From Branchinecta lynchi (lineage: Eukaryota > Arthropoda > Branchiopoda > Anostraca > Branchinectidae): 64,000 bases of DNA. Every line of letters begins with the position of its first letter. Position 1 is the first letter of the stretch. Position numbers and translations under genes: made by a program. The stretch covers positions 7,636,001-7,700,000 of the forward strand of contig JAKZAP010000013.1 in NCBI GenBank assembly GCA_023053575.1. The letters are read 5' to 3'. The notes beneath the pieces are model-generated. The model had not been told where the DNA came from. It did no database searches and saw only the letters and a program-made list of their open reading frames with translations. This document shows, one piece after another, positions 1-12,600 of the stretch.

Positions 1-112
1 GTCCGTTTTGTATCTTTTCAGAAGAAATCTTTTCAAGCTCGAAACGTGCGTAAAATACGCTCGGACTTCAAAATACACTCGGATTTTACGCAGTGTGTAA
101 ACCCACCAAAAA

Positions 113-486
113 CTGAGCAGAGCTAGAGGTACTTGCTGTGAGGTTTGAAATGATAACCGTCTACTTCCCTCTTCTGCGCTGCGCATACCAGAAAAAAACG
201 TAGGATGCCGGCAGGGGTGGAGAACCCGGTCTGCAGCGAGGTAAACGGGACATCACAGTGGTAGACAACCATGTGTTCAAAATGACGACTTAGACGGCGT
301 TCGTATTCTTCTGCGAGGTTTTACTGCGATATAGCTCTTTGTAGAGGTAACAAATTATGGTGTTTTTCGTAGCTCCTGCTCCACTCGTTTGCATCGGATA
401 GGGTATCAGAATATATTAGATTCAATATGGTAGCATTACATAGATGGGGTGACGGAGGTTCTTGATTATTTGTTCTTGGTATCAAA
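113..486. repeat. dispersed repeat, copy 1 of 2
   Basis: This sequence resembles 45650-45955 in the same orientation. Both contain agagctagagg, ccgtctacttccctcttc, tggtagacaacca, tactgcgat-nagct and end near ggaggttct..tttgttcttggta. There is no coding capacity or terminal repeat that I can classify. It abuts the donor of the candidate exon 492-605. Confidence 0.7.
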
Positions 487-491
487 CATAC

Positions 492-605
492 CATTCCGGA
501 TTCAACAGCAGGTGAAGATGCAACAGTTTTCGGTGCTGCTTCGGGTATTACTTCTCCCACAAAGATATTTCCTTGGTTGACATCTGATACTTCGACGATG
601 ACCAT
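492..605 (-). CDS. futsch: probable downstream futsch exon
   Basis: 114 nt (38 codons) between acceptor ttgtttcctgaag and donor GGAATG|gtatgt. Both ends are in phase 0, agreeing with the phase-0 end of the giant exon. The peptide (MVIVEVSDVNQGNIFVGEV, then IPEAAPKTVASSPAVESGM) has the Val/Glu/Ser/Pro composition of the preceding exon. The Met is simply the first codon after the splice site. A dispersed repeat begins within ~6 bp of the donor on the intron side (113-486). Its other copy at 45.65-45.95 kb has no trace of this peptide, so the exon is not part of the repeat. The intron to the giant exon would be 6.2 kb. Support is splice sites, phase and composition only. Confidence 0.5.
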
Positions 606-3600
606 CTTCAGGAAACAAAAGTTAGAACTGATGTCGTTTGAGTAAAAATAAATTTCAGCACAGTAAGATTAGTTAAGATCTGTATCTTTGAGAACAAAAA
701 TAAGGATCGTAAGCTTTCACCGGAAAAAATTTCACCTGAAACAATTTTGCTTAAAGGTTAACCAAATACGGGTGAGATCCTGCGCTCTAGGTAAAACTTA
801 ATTATTCACTTAAATAGGCCTGAAAACCCGATGAGAATGCGTTACTTCGTTTGTCCCGTTATCCTAATATCGATTTCAACAAATGAACATATTCTTTCAG
901 ATTTTTTGTATCTCTATGTGCTTTCTGTGGTACCTTTATATATTGCTTGTATAGGGGTATTCTCGCCGTTCCCAGAGGACTCCTCGGGGAATCGAAGGGA
1001 ACGGCGAGAATAGAGGAAGTCACCAATAGAGGAAGTCACTCCACGCGGACTCCGCCTCGGAAAACAACGAGAACACGTTGTTTTCCGTTAAAATTAATTT
1101 TACATGCACCAACACCAGCAAAAACTGATTCCCCTCCGAATATGAAAGGGAGTACTTTTCGATGATGGTGATGATAATCGGAGCATTCCCCGTCCGTGGG
1201 GACTCGCGAGAATACGGGGAGTGAGTCCCCGGGACAAACAAAAACGCAGGGACTCCTCAAGTGGAGTCCTCGGGGAACGGCGAGAATATGCCTTATGTGC
1301 TGTTCTATCTACACTTACAATATTTACCAACTACAAATGTACGCCATTGCGGGAAAATAAAATAAAAATGTCAGATTCCTGAAAATGCATATTCAACATC
1401 ATTTTCCTACTTTCTAGAGCATAACTGATCCGAATTTGACATCTTTATCCCTGAAAATACAGGCCTTTGCTGAAATTCAAATCCTCCGCTTGTGGGTGAG
1501 TTTGGATTTTCGTGCAAGCAGCGCACACTCTGAATGTTCTCTGAACGTTCTTACTATAGAACCCCAGGTGAAAAAATAAAAAATCCCTTAGATGTGTCAA
1601 AATATCTCAATATCACACGTAGAATTAGCTGTGATGGCATATATATTGTCAGTAAACTATAAAGGACCCTTCGTACTCTTGTGGCTTTCTAAAGGCGTAT
1701 TCTCGCCGTTCCCCGAGGACTCCACTTGAGGAGTCCCCGCGTTTTTGTTTGTCCCAGGGACTCACTCCCCGTATTCTCGAAATTCACCACGGACGGGGAA
1801 TGCTCCGATTATCATCACCAACATCAACAAGAGCTACGAGCTCATATGGCACTTGTTACGAGTAGGCAGTACAAGAAAGTAGATGAGAACGTGATAAAAT
1901 ACACCCGCCATCCAAAAATGCGGTTTGGAAATAGAAGTAGGATAGTTTGTTTCACTCACTTCTAAGCAGTTCCGGCATCGTCTCGATTATCAAATGCACA
2001 TGACTGTTCAAACTTCCAAGTTTCAGCCTAATAAATCCACTAGTTTGATCCCTAGACGTGCTACAATATTTCCGGTACTCGCTCCATCTCCCCCTACCGT
2101 GGCCGAATCTGGTTCGGACTAAAAAATTGATCATCTAAAGTATCTTCTTTTATACCACCGCTAAAGTTTCGGTCGAGTCTGAGCATTTTTGGAAAATTCT
2201 GGTACCCCCTCCCCCCACCAACGTTGTCGGATTCGGATCCTTGCCCAAAATATGTCATCTAGGGTATATGCTCTCTCTAAGTTCTATGTTTCATTTAAAG
2301 TGATGCACTCGTTTGACTCCTATGCGAGCCTCAAAGTTTCCGGCAATCTCCCTCCAATTCCCGCCACTGTGGCCGAACAGGACTTGAAAACATAAACGTC
2401 ATATCTCCTAATTCCCTCTTCCTGTCCATCAAGTTTCACTGAAATTGGAGCATAGCCTATCTGCAAGTTTCCAGTCCCCCCCCCCCCTACCTTGGCCGCA
2501 TCCGGCCCGGACGCCAAAGAACAAATCTAGGCCGCATAAACTCGGCACTGTCGAACTTGCATCTCATTCGGGCCATTCGTTTGGTTTTTGTGCATGTCAA
2601 AAGTCCCCCCCCCCCCAATTCCCCCAACCGTGGTCGCATTTGTTCGAACGCATCTTTTACATGTCTAGGCCATCGATTCTTATCACCCATTTGTTTGACC
2701 CTAGTTGGTCGTATCCTAGTTTAAATAAATAAGTCAATTAAGTCGGGTCGCTAATATGCCTGCAAAGTTTCATTGTCTTAGTAGTTCTGGAACTATTCTA
2801 ACCCCCGACTACCGGTATTCCAGGAAACCCCCTCTACCCCCCCCCCACAGAGCCCCGAAACCATCTGGCTCCGTCAAATTCGGATCTAGGCCTAATGCTT
2901 GTTCTCTCCATTAAATTCCGTCCCAATCCCTCTGCTTTAAGCGTTTCTTGAGTTTGCGGGTCCCCCCCCCCCCCACCCCACAGGTATAACCCGACCCGAC
3001 CCGGACTTAACAATGATCATCCGAGGCGACAGCTCTTTCCACCATACAAGTTTCATTCAAATCCGATCACCCGTTCAAAAGTTATACACGCCACTAGATT
3101 CCGGACTCCCCATCCATCCACTCCCCCCACTATGGTCGGATCGGGGAAACGGCTGTTCTCAAGTGAACCTGTTCGGGTCCCTGACATACCTGCCAAGTTT
3201 GATCGCCCTAGCACATCAGGAAGTATCCCGAACTCGCGGGATCGCTAGAAATCCGGACCCCCCCCCCCCCAACTCCCCCAGAGTGCCCGGATCTGGTCCG
3301 CTTATATCAATGACGTATCTAGGACTTGTGCTTGTTCTTCCACCAAGTTTCATCCCGATCCCTCCACTCTAAGCGTGTCTCAAGATTTCCGGTTCCCTCC
3401 TCCAACTCCCCCCAGTGTCATCGGATCCGGTCCGGATTTATAGTGGGACGTCTGAAACACGAGGTCATCCTCACTATAAAATTTCATCAAGATCCGATCA
3501 CCCGTTCAAAAGTTATACACGCCACTAGATTCCGGACTCCCCATCCATCCACTCCCCCCACTATGGTCGGATCGGGGAAACGGCTGTTCTCAAGTGAACC

Positions 3601-6600
3601 TGTTCGGGTCCCTGACATACCTGCCAAGTTTCATCGCCCTAGCACATCAGGAAGTATGCCGAACTCGCGGGATCGCTAGAAATCCGGACCCCCCCCCAAC
3701 TCCCCCAGAGTGCCCGGATCTGGTCCGCTTACACCAATGACGTATCTAGGACTTGTGCTTGTTCTTCCACCAAGTTTCATCCCGATCCCTCCACTCTAAG
3801 CGTTTCTCAAGATTTCCGGTTCCCTCCTCCAACTCCCCCCAGTGTCATCGGATCCGGTCCGGATTTATAGTGGGACGTCTGAAACACGAGGTCATCCTAA
3901 ATATAAAATTTCATCAAGATCCGATCACCCGTTCAAAAGTTATACACGCCACTAGATTCCGGACTCCCCATCCATCCACTCCCCCCAGTATGGTCGGATT
4001 GGAGAAACGGCTGTTCTCAAGTGAACCTGTTCGGGTCCCTGACATACCTGCCAAGTTTCATCGCCCTAGCACATAAAGAAGTATGCCGAACTCGCGGGAT
4101 CGCTAGAAATCCGGACCCCCCCCCCCCCCCCCAACTCCCCCAGAGTGCCCGGATCTGGTCCGCTTATATCAATGACGTATCTAGGACTTGTGCTTGTTCT
4201 TCCCACCAAGTTTCATCCCGATCCCTCCACTCTAAGGGTTTCTCAAGATTTCCGGTTCCCTCCTCCAACTCGCCCCAGTGTCATCGGATCCGGTCCGGAT
4301 TTATAGTGGGACGTCTGAAACACGAGGTCATCCTAAATATAAAATTTCATCAAGATCCGATGACTCGTTCGCAAGATAAAAATACCACACATTTTGGCTT
4401 CCCCCCCTCCCTCCACTCCCCCTCCCAGATGGTCGGATCGGGGAAATGACTATTTCCCATTTAATCTGGTAGGGTCCTTGACATGCCTGCCAATTTTCAG
4501 CGTCCCAGCACATCAGGAAGCACCAAACTCGTGGGATCACTAAAAATTCGGACTTCTCCCCCCCCAACTCCCCCAAAGTGAGCGGATCCGTTACGGTTAT
4601 ATCCATCACGTATCTAGGACTTCTGCTTGTTCTTTCCACCAAGTTTCATCCGGATTCCTTCACTCTAAGTGTTTTCCAAGATTTCCGGTTTCCCCCTCCA
4701 ACTCCCCCCAGTGTCACCGGATCCGGTCTGGATTTAAGATGGAGGGTCTGAGACACGAAGTCCTTCCATATATCAAGTTTCATTAAGATCCGATCACCCG
4801 TTCGTAAGCTAAAAATATTTCATTTTCCTATTTTTTCCGGATTCCCCCTCCCTCCACTCCCCTCCAGATGGTCGGATCGAGGAAGCGACAATTTCTAATT
4901 TAATCTGATCCAGTTCCTGATATGCCTGCCAAGTTTCATCGTCCTAGCTTATCTGGAAGTGCCCGAACTAGCAAAACCGGGACCGACAGACCGACTGACG
5001 GACAGAAATAACAATCGCTATATGGCACTTGAGTAAGCTCAAGTGCCATAAAAAGGACTCCCTTTCAGATTTGGTGGGGAATCAATTTTTGCTCGTGTTG
5101 GTGCAATGTAAAATTAATTAAAAAGAATCAAAATAAACAAAACCAAAAATAAAGTGGATCCAGACTAATTTTGTCAGCTGCATCTTTTTTTTTTCGAACA
5201 AGATCCATTTTGGAAGCATTCCCCGTGTTCTCGCTGTTTGTGTACGCGGAGTCCGCGTGTAGTGACTCCCTCTATTCTCGCCGTTCCCTTCGACTCCCCG
5301 AGGAGTCCTCGGGGAACGGCGAGAATACGCCTTAAGGAATTACGTGATTCAGGAATCTCCGCCCTACGCTTTTGTTTCAACAAAAAAAGAGCATGAGAAA
5401 TTTTATAATTTTATTTTTCATTTTGGAAGACGTGGTAGGTCAACAGGTCTAAATTGTGTTTCAGACTACTTTTCTTTTGCTTTGCTTTTCCCGATTTTAG
5501 AACGCGACATGGGCAGCTTTTGAAGATTTTGCGTAAAATCTGGGGGTGGAGAGGCAGGTGCCAACCAGAAAATCCTTAATTTCACGGGAAAGGTATTGGA
5601 ATTTTCGATTATCGTTATTTTCTTAACCGTCTTATCATGAAAGTAATAGTAAGAGTTGTACTTTAATAAGAGTCGTACTTTAGTGAATCAATTCAATGCA
5701 CTTTATTCGAAAACGGACAGACCCGATTATTAGTTTATGCTGTCATAAAATAAACATGTATGTCAGTCAACGAGCCAAAAATTAACATACACAAAAGTAC
5801 AATATGTACTATTAATAACTAGTTTGCAGACCAAAAATTTAACCCGGCATTAAACAACTTAACAAACGATGGCACAAAAGTAAGCTCACATAGAGCATGT
5901 GAAGCAGTCACAGGTTGAAGTTTCGGTACAGGCTCTGCAGTGGACCTGCTTGGCCTTACCCGAGCCGGTAAAAAGCTGCGTCGGTTCCGCCCGGAGCCGA
6001 CACAGCTATTCTGAAGGGGAACGTTCAACGGAAATTCATGGTCCTCGTTAACTCTTCTTTCCCGATTCGCTGCCTCTGCTATTTTCCCGGAGACTTTGAG
6101 TTCTACGCGAAATATATTATGAGTCGTAACTGGTAACAAGCATCTGATTTCCTTAATTCGACCGACTCCTACAACAAACGTTGCTCACAACCATATATTT
6201 CACTCATATAACAACCACATGTGGTTGTGATGTTAGCAGAACTTCCTAACCGCGGAAGACGGTTCTGCTAACTACATCACATTTCAAACTATATCGGACC
6301 AAATTTAGCGTGGAAAATAATGGAAGAAGACAAACTTTTTGCAGATAGGATCTAGGCGGGATACAAAAATGATGGGAGAGATAGGCTTTCTAGTAAGCCT
6401 ATTAAAGATACTCTGAACGGCAAGTTTTATCTTTCATAACCAGTCTTAAGGAAAAGGTATCATATAAATGTCTGCATGTCTGGGCTGTGAAAGTTCCGTA
6501 CTTCGTAGATAAATATTCTTTGAGCCCAAGCTGACTTTGAAACATTTATTCAAACAATGTTTACAACGGATACGTCAGCTATGATTTTTCATCAGCGATA

Positions 6601-9600
6601 TTTCGGCCCTTCTTGGCAAGGGTCCTCGTCAGGGTGTCGTTGTAAACATTGTTTGAATAAATGTTTCAAAGTCAGCTTGGGCTCAAAGAAAATTTAGGTA
6701 TCATATACCTTGAAGAAACAGTACTAGGTCTAATATACATAATATAGTCTAATATAACCTTATGAGTAATATAACAGGTCATAGTAGGTACACTTACCGG
6801 TTCAGCGGTGGCATTCGGTTGTTGAGCATCGAAGATTTCGTCATGCTCCGATGCGAATGTCCGGTATGTCTCACCCGATAAAATACTTGAAGCTTCTCGT
6901 GACTCCCAGCTGTCCATTGAAATTTCGCTAGGAAGTGGATGAACTCGGCCAGCCGTCTCAACCGTTCGTGATTCCAATTTATTCTCCTCTACAGTGCCAA
7001 ACTTCGACTCCTCGAAAGCAAATGTAACTGCTGTCCGTAAGTCCTCTGGAGATTCAACAAACGGTCCGGAAACCGACTGTTCTGTGATTTCAGTTTTCAC
7101 TTCTTCCTCAACTGTAGCTGTAGAAGCAACCTCGATTTCAAACTCTATTTTTGCCTTCGGGAGAGCTCCAACCTCTTCCACAGCCAGCTTGGCTTCCATT
7201 TTGACAGCAACCTCTCGCTCTTTTGCTTCAAAATTATATTCTACCGAGATTTTTGATGAAGATTCTGGAGCCTGGATTGCAGGCACATCGTCGGCCACAG
7301 ATTCTGGTGTAGCAGTTTCTTCGTTCAGCAGTTCTGACTTATGAAGTGCAGTGTGAAGTTCTTCACGGACTTCTGCTGCAAACTTAACACCCTCTTTCAT
7401 GTCAGTCTTGGGGTCGTCCTTTAAGTTCTCATCCTTGTCGTGTGGGGTCTTGATTCCCGATATTGAGACTTCAACGAACTCTGTAGCTTTTTCAATTGAC
7501 TCAAGTTTATTTTCAGTTTTGTCAGGCTGATTAACGCCATCGCCTGGTTTTGATTCGTCTCCGGTTCCAGTCTCGACGGTCTCTTTCCTTGTCACCAAAA
7601 GTTCACCACTGGTTTCTGGTTTCTCTCTTTTCAGCATAGACTCTTCTTTTGTTAGCGCACTTACTTCCTCCGTTTTATCGGCTTTGAAACCTTCTTTTTC
7701 TTCTCTCGAAATGATTGGTTGTAATGTTAGGATATTTTCAACGACTAAGTCCTCGATTTCGTCTGCTTCCTTTTCCTTGAGCAGCGACTTCCCTCGATCA
7801 ACATGAATCTTGATACAAGGGGTCTCGTCGGCAGGAAGCTTACCAGCATATTCATCGACCTGGCTTGACGGTTCTTCATCGTATGATTCTTTATTTGCTT
7901 CAAGAATAGACCACTCCTGGACCTTCGAATTTGATTCCACAGTAACATCAAGCTTGGACGCTGTATCCCTCCCTTCAACTCCAGTTTCTACCTTTAAATC
8001 CACCTCCAATTCTTTTTTGTCTTCTTCGGTCTCCTCTTTAACTAAGACTTGACTCACAGGTCCATCTTCGGGTTCAATCTGGACTGATACTTTGAGTTCT
8101 GGCTTGATTTCAGTAGTATGTCGCTCTTCTTTAAAGGATTTCAGCTCATGTTTTATCTGAGCAACGTGCTCTGAAGTTTGTTCCTCCGATTTCTCCTGTG
8201 TCTTTGGTTCTGCTTCCTCTGTCATTTCGGCCCCAAAGCTTTCTGCTGTGACTACCGGAGAAAGCTCCGTCACTAATAGACTAAGGGAATTTGGGACCAG
8301 GGGCGTTTGTCGGAAAGAAATAGACACCTCTGCAACAGCAGATATAGGAGCCTCTTCCGCCGATTGATTTTTGTCATCTGAAGTCTCAGTTACATCTGAA
8401 ACAACGAGAGACTCTTTACTGTTTTGGGCGGTTGGGCTTGGGGTTAGGAAATGCCGTTGTGGAATGTCGGTCAAAGAAGCGTCAGGAGTTACTTCGCGGG
8501 TAGGCCAAGAGGAATAGGGATCATCGTCCACAGCATCTTTCTCACCGGAAGCGGCCGATTGTCCAGGATGAAGAGAGAGCGACTTAGGGGATTTCTCAGT
8601 TTCGTTGTGGAAGTCTTCCAAGTCAGACAACACATCCATCGAGGTCTTGAGTCTGAGGGGTTCTTTCCTTGCCATGGTAGATGCTATAACTGGTTCGGAC
8701 ACTTCAAAGTCTTGAAGGCTATCAACTTCAAGGATAAGATCATCCATTACGTCACCGGAAGACCTAGAAGCCGCTAGCATATCTAGATCCTTATCTTTCA
8801 GCAAGGACTTGCCTCGGTCGACGTAGATCTTCGTGCAAAGCGGCTCATCAACTGGGCACTTCCCAGTATACTCTTCAGGAGTTGTCAGCTCGACCTGGGA
8901 TACTGGAAGAACTTCAAACACAGGTACACCAAAAGTAGAATCGTTGACCGAAGTCACGACTCGATGTTCTTCGACTGCCCTTTGCTGTTCTACATCAAGT
9001 TCGTTGTCTTCTACAGTGCTTAGAATGTCTGTGAACTTGGGCATAGGACGGAGAACGTGGTAAGCATGGCACTCAGGCTCATCCACGGGGAGCGGAGACA
9101 TTCGAAGTTCCACTAGTGCGCCCTGGACTAACTGAATACCTGGACTGTCAGGAACTTTGTCACACATTGCGTCATCATCCATCGGAATGTCTGCTACTTC
9201 GTCTGGGGTCCTCAAGTTAATGTATGGAACGCTTTCAGGTCTGACGAAGTCTGTATCAGGTGAGTCGTCAAGCTTCACTGTTTTTTCTTTAGATAGTGCA
9301 GTGGGGCGAGTCTCGTCTTTGTCTTGTAGAGCGTACGGCTGTTCCTCTGTGTTTGCTCCTCTGTCCGTGGTAGGCTGCGTGTCATGAATCAGCGCTTCGA
9401 CAGCTTGTTGTCTCTTCGTCAAAGATTCCAATTCTTCAAAAACAGCAACTTCTTCAACCTTCTCGGAGATAGCCCCAGAAGCTACGCCAATGGTGGTCAA
9501 CAGAGACTGGGATAGAGTTTGTTTCAAGAACGACTCCCCTAGAACTGGGAAATACGAGACTGCATCAGGAAATCGCTCACTCGTCTTTTCTTTTTTGCCA

Positions 9601-12600
9601 GAGTTGGCAATAGACTCCATGATGATTTCTTCGTCCAAAACTGTGCCGTGCAAGGGCGCTACTGGTGCTACTTCGGCCTCCTTGTTGTCGTCCTTCCCTT
9701 GAAGTACATCCTGGATATAAGGTACAAAGCTAGCCAGGATTGGCGAGGACGAAAGAATAAGTTCCTGGAAGGATCCGCGCTTAGACAGATAATCCGCATT
9801 CTCCTCACTTCCCGATTCAGGAGAGCCTGGAGCCTCAAGGCTTTCAGGAAGTTGCCCATAGCAGCTGGAAGTCATGATATCTATTATCTGGGCCTCGACA
9901 CCAATGTCCTGAATATTTTCATCCTTGGTAGAATGTCTCCTACTGGAAACCTTATCGGCAAGGATGTCGTCAGTGTCCAAGTATCCCATATTGTCAGGAG
10001 AATATCTTTGAACAGGTTCAGGCTGAGATGCCACGATTGCTTGAAGCTCTTTAGCAAACACGTCTTCTTCCCCAAACGGTTTCTCAGGAGTTAAGTTGAA
10101 TTCTTCGGCTGCATGATCGACGATAGCGTCAAGCTTATCAATGACCTCGCAAACAGACTTCGTTAATTCCAAAGTGCCACGGCTGAAGAAGTCAAGGTCC
10201 TCCTCAGTTTGGGTTTCAAGTAGCATGAAATCAGCGGCACTGTTTTGAGGTGTTAGAAGGCCTTTTCGGTCGTCTGTTACAGCAAGAGTGTTCTTATGGG
10301 TATCTTGAATTTCGGTTCCTTCTTGAGGGTCATGCTTGTTGGATTGTGGTAAAACAACCTGTTGGACCAAACTGGTTATGCTGTTGATCTCAACGTCGAC
10401 CTTCTCTTCGAGTCTGTCAACTAAACTATACTTTTCTGCGATCTGCTCACCCGTGTTTGAAAATTTTATGGCCGCTCTCTCGAGTACCGATGAAACTGAA
10501 TCTATGCTCCCAAAAACCTTTTCTTCAAGGGCTTTGACTATCTTGTCAGCAGAAGGTGATAGCGTGTAGGAGGTGCCTGTATTTGCTATTTCCTCGTGCG
10601 ACACGAGTGAACTAGACACAGCAGCATTAAATTCTTCTGCTTCAACTGGTTTGGTTGCTGCATAATCTGTTAACATCGGCGATACTTTGGTAGAGACGAA
10701 TATCGGACTCTCTTCGGTTACCAAGTTCGTAATATTTGTATCAGTAAAAGCAAGATCTAGGTCTTCAAATACTCGTTCTGACGCATCCGATTTCTCTTGA
10801 ATATCCTCCTTGCCTTCAGCCGATGTGGTTGAAACGTCAAAGGTTTTCTCAGTTGGGCCAGACACCGAAGTCTCTGAGGTTACCTGAACAGTGACGTTCT
10901 CATCTTTTACTGCAAGATCAAGGTTTTTAAATACTCGTTCTGACGCATCCGATTTCTCATGAATATCCTCCTTGCCCTCAGCCAATTTGGTTGAAACGTC
11001 AAAGGTTTTCTCAGTTGGGACAGAAACCGAAGTCTCTGAGGTCACCTGAACAGTGACGTTCTCATCTTTTACTGCAGGACCTGTTGGTTCAGCTGCACCA
11101 GAATTGAAGACAGAGTTTTCGACAGGATTTTTGCTTTCCTCTGCCGGCAATTCAACTGACGTGACTGGAATAGTCTTGACGCCAAGTGGATCTTCAACAA
11201 CGGTTGTGGAATCTCGAAGACACACCGCAGAAGACATATCCTTTGGTGCTTGAATCGTGACCTTTTCCGGAACTTCGTCCTTCTCCGAGATCTTGTCTTT
11301 GGGAGTTTCAATCTGGTGGAGTTTGACAGAAGATAATTCTTCTTCATGCGCCGGATCGTGTACAACCGGTGAAACAGGACTGTCCTTTGAAACTGTCTCT
11401 GTTGCCTTAGTACTGCCATCTTGTTCTCTGACATCTTCGACAGGTGTTGAGTCTTCTAACTTTTCGCAGATATCTGAGGAAGCAAGAACTTCCTGAACCT
11501 TTGGTTTCGTGACAATCTTCTCGTCTAACTTAGACGATGCGGTCGTGTCCACGGTTGTCTTTGGGGATACTGACTTTCGTATAACAGAACCAGTAAAGGG
11601 ATTAGCTTCTTCAACCTCGCCGTATTCAACATTCTTATCTGGCTCAACCTGCTCAACAGTTGTAGCCACTGAGCTCCTACCTTCAGCTTCTTGACTAGGC
11701 TGGCTAACCTCAGAAGAAATAGTAGTTGTCTTGGTAAAAGACACTCGCAAGACACGTCGTTTTATTGTCAAACCAGTCACTGTGTCGAATTCTTCAATTT
11801 CTTCATATGAATCATCATCCACCCCAGATGCTCCAACAGAGTGAACCGTAGAAGTAGGAGTTTCCTCCCTCCTTAAAGCCTGGCGTGAAGTAGGTAAGCC
11901 AGTAGTCATATCAAGTTCTTCAACCTCAACGTCTTGACTAGGCTGGCTTATCTTAGAAGAAGTAGTAGTTGTCGTGGTAAAAGACACACGCAAGACACGT
12001 CGTTTTGCTGTCAAACCAGTCACTGTGTCAAATTCTTCAATTTCTTCACACGAATCATCAGCTGCCCCAGATGCTCCAACAGCCTGAACCGTAGAAGTAG
12101 GAGTTTCCTCCCTGCTTAAAGCCTGGCGTGAAGTAGGTAAGCTAGTAGTCATATCAAATTCTTCAGATTCTTCAACCTCACCGTCTTGACTAGGCTGGCT
12201 AATCTCAGAAGAAGTAGTAGTTGTCTTGGTAAAAGACACTCGCAAGACACGTCGTTTTACTGTCAAACCAGTCATTGTGTCAAATTCTTCAATTTCTTCA
12301 TATGAATCATCATCTAACCCAGATGCTCCAACAGCCTTAACCGTTGAAGTAGGAATTTCCTCCCTGCTTAAAGCCTGGCGTGAAGTAGGTAAGCCAGTAG
12401 TCATTTCAAGTTCTTCGGTTTCTTCAACCTCAACATCTTGACAGGACTGGCTAATCTCAGAAGAAGTAGTAGTTGTCTTGGTAACGGACGCTCGCAAGAC
12501 ACGTCGTTTTATTGTCAAACCTGTCACTGTGTCGAATTCTTCAATTTCTTCATGTGAATCACCATCTATCCCAGATGCTCCAACAGCCTGAACCGTAGAA

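Larger units (their letters stand above)
1693..5331. mobile_element. TTAA-type MITE, copy B, split by a nested insertion
   Basis: The left part 1693-1825 and right part 5050-5331 are together colinear with the intact copy at 61197-61625. The left part ends ...caccaacatc and the right resumes aaaaaggactccctttcag. The intact copy reads ...caccatcatcaaaaaggactccc. Outer flanks are CTAA and TTAA. The intervening 3.2 kb is a Helitron-like element. Confidence 0.8.

Noticed and set aside
3013..4449. Series of plus-strand frames of 107-142 codons with similar sequence
   Set aside because: They recur with the ~430-bp non-coding tandem unit, include C-homopolymers and shift frame between units.
5819..6139. 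106-codon minus frame as a full futsch exon
   Set aside because: Its outer acceptors are in phase 1 and cannot follow the phase-0 end of the giant exon. Only the inner 51-nt segment is kept as a weak candidate.
6672..6797. Extension of the giant exon to the stop of its open frame
   Set aside because: A strong CCG|gtaagt donor lies at 6798. The frame beyond is AT-rich and runs into a Penelope-like repeat.
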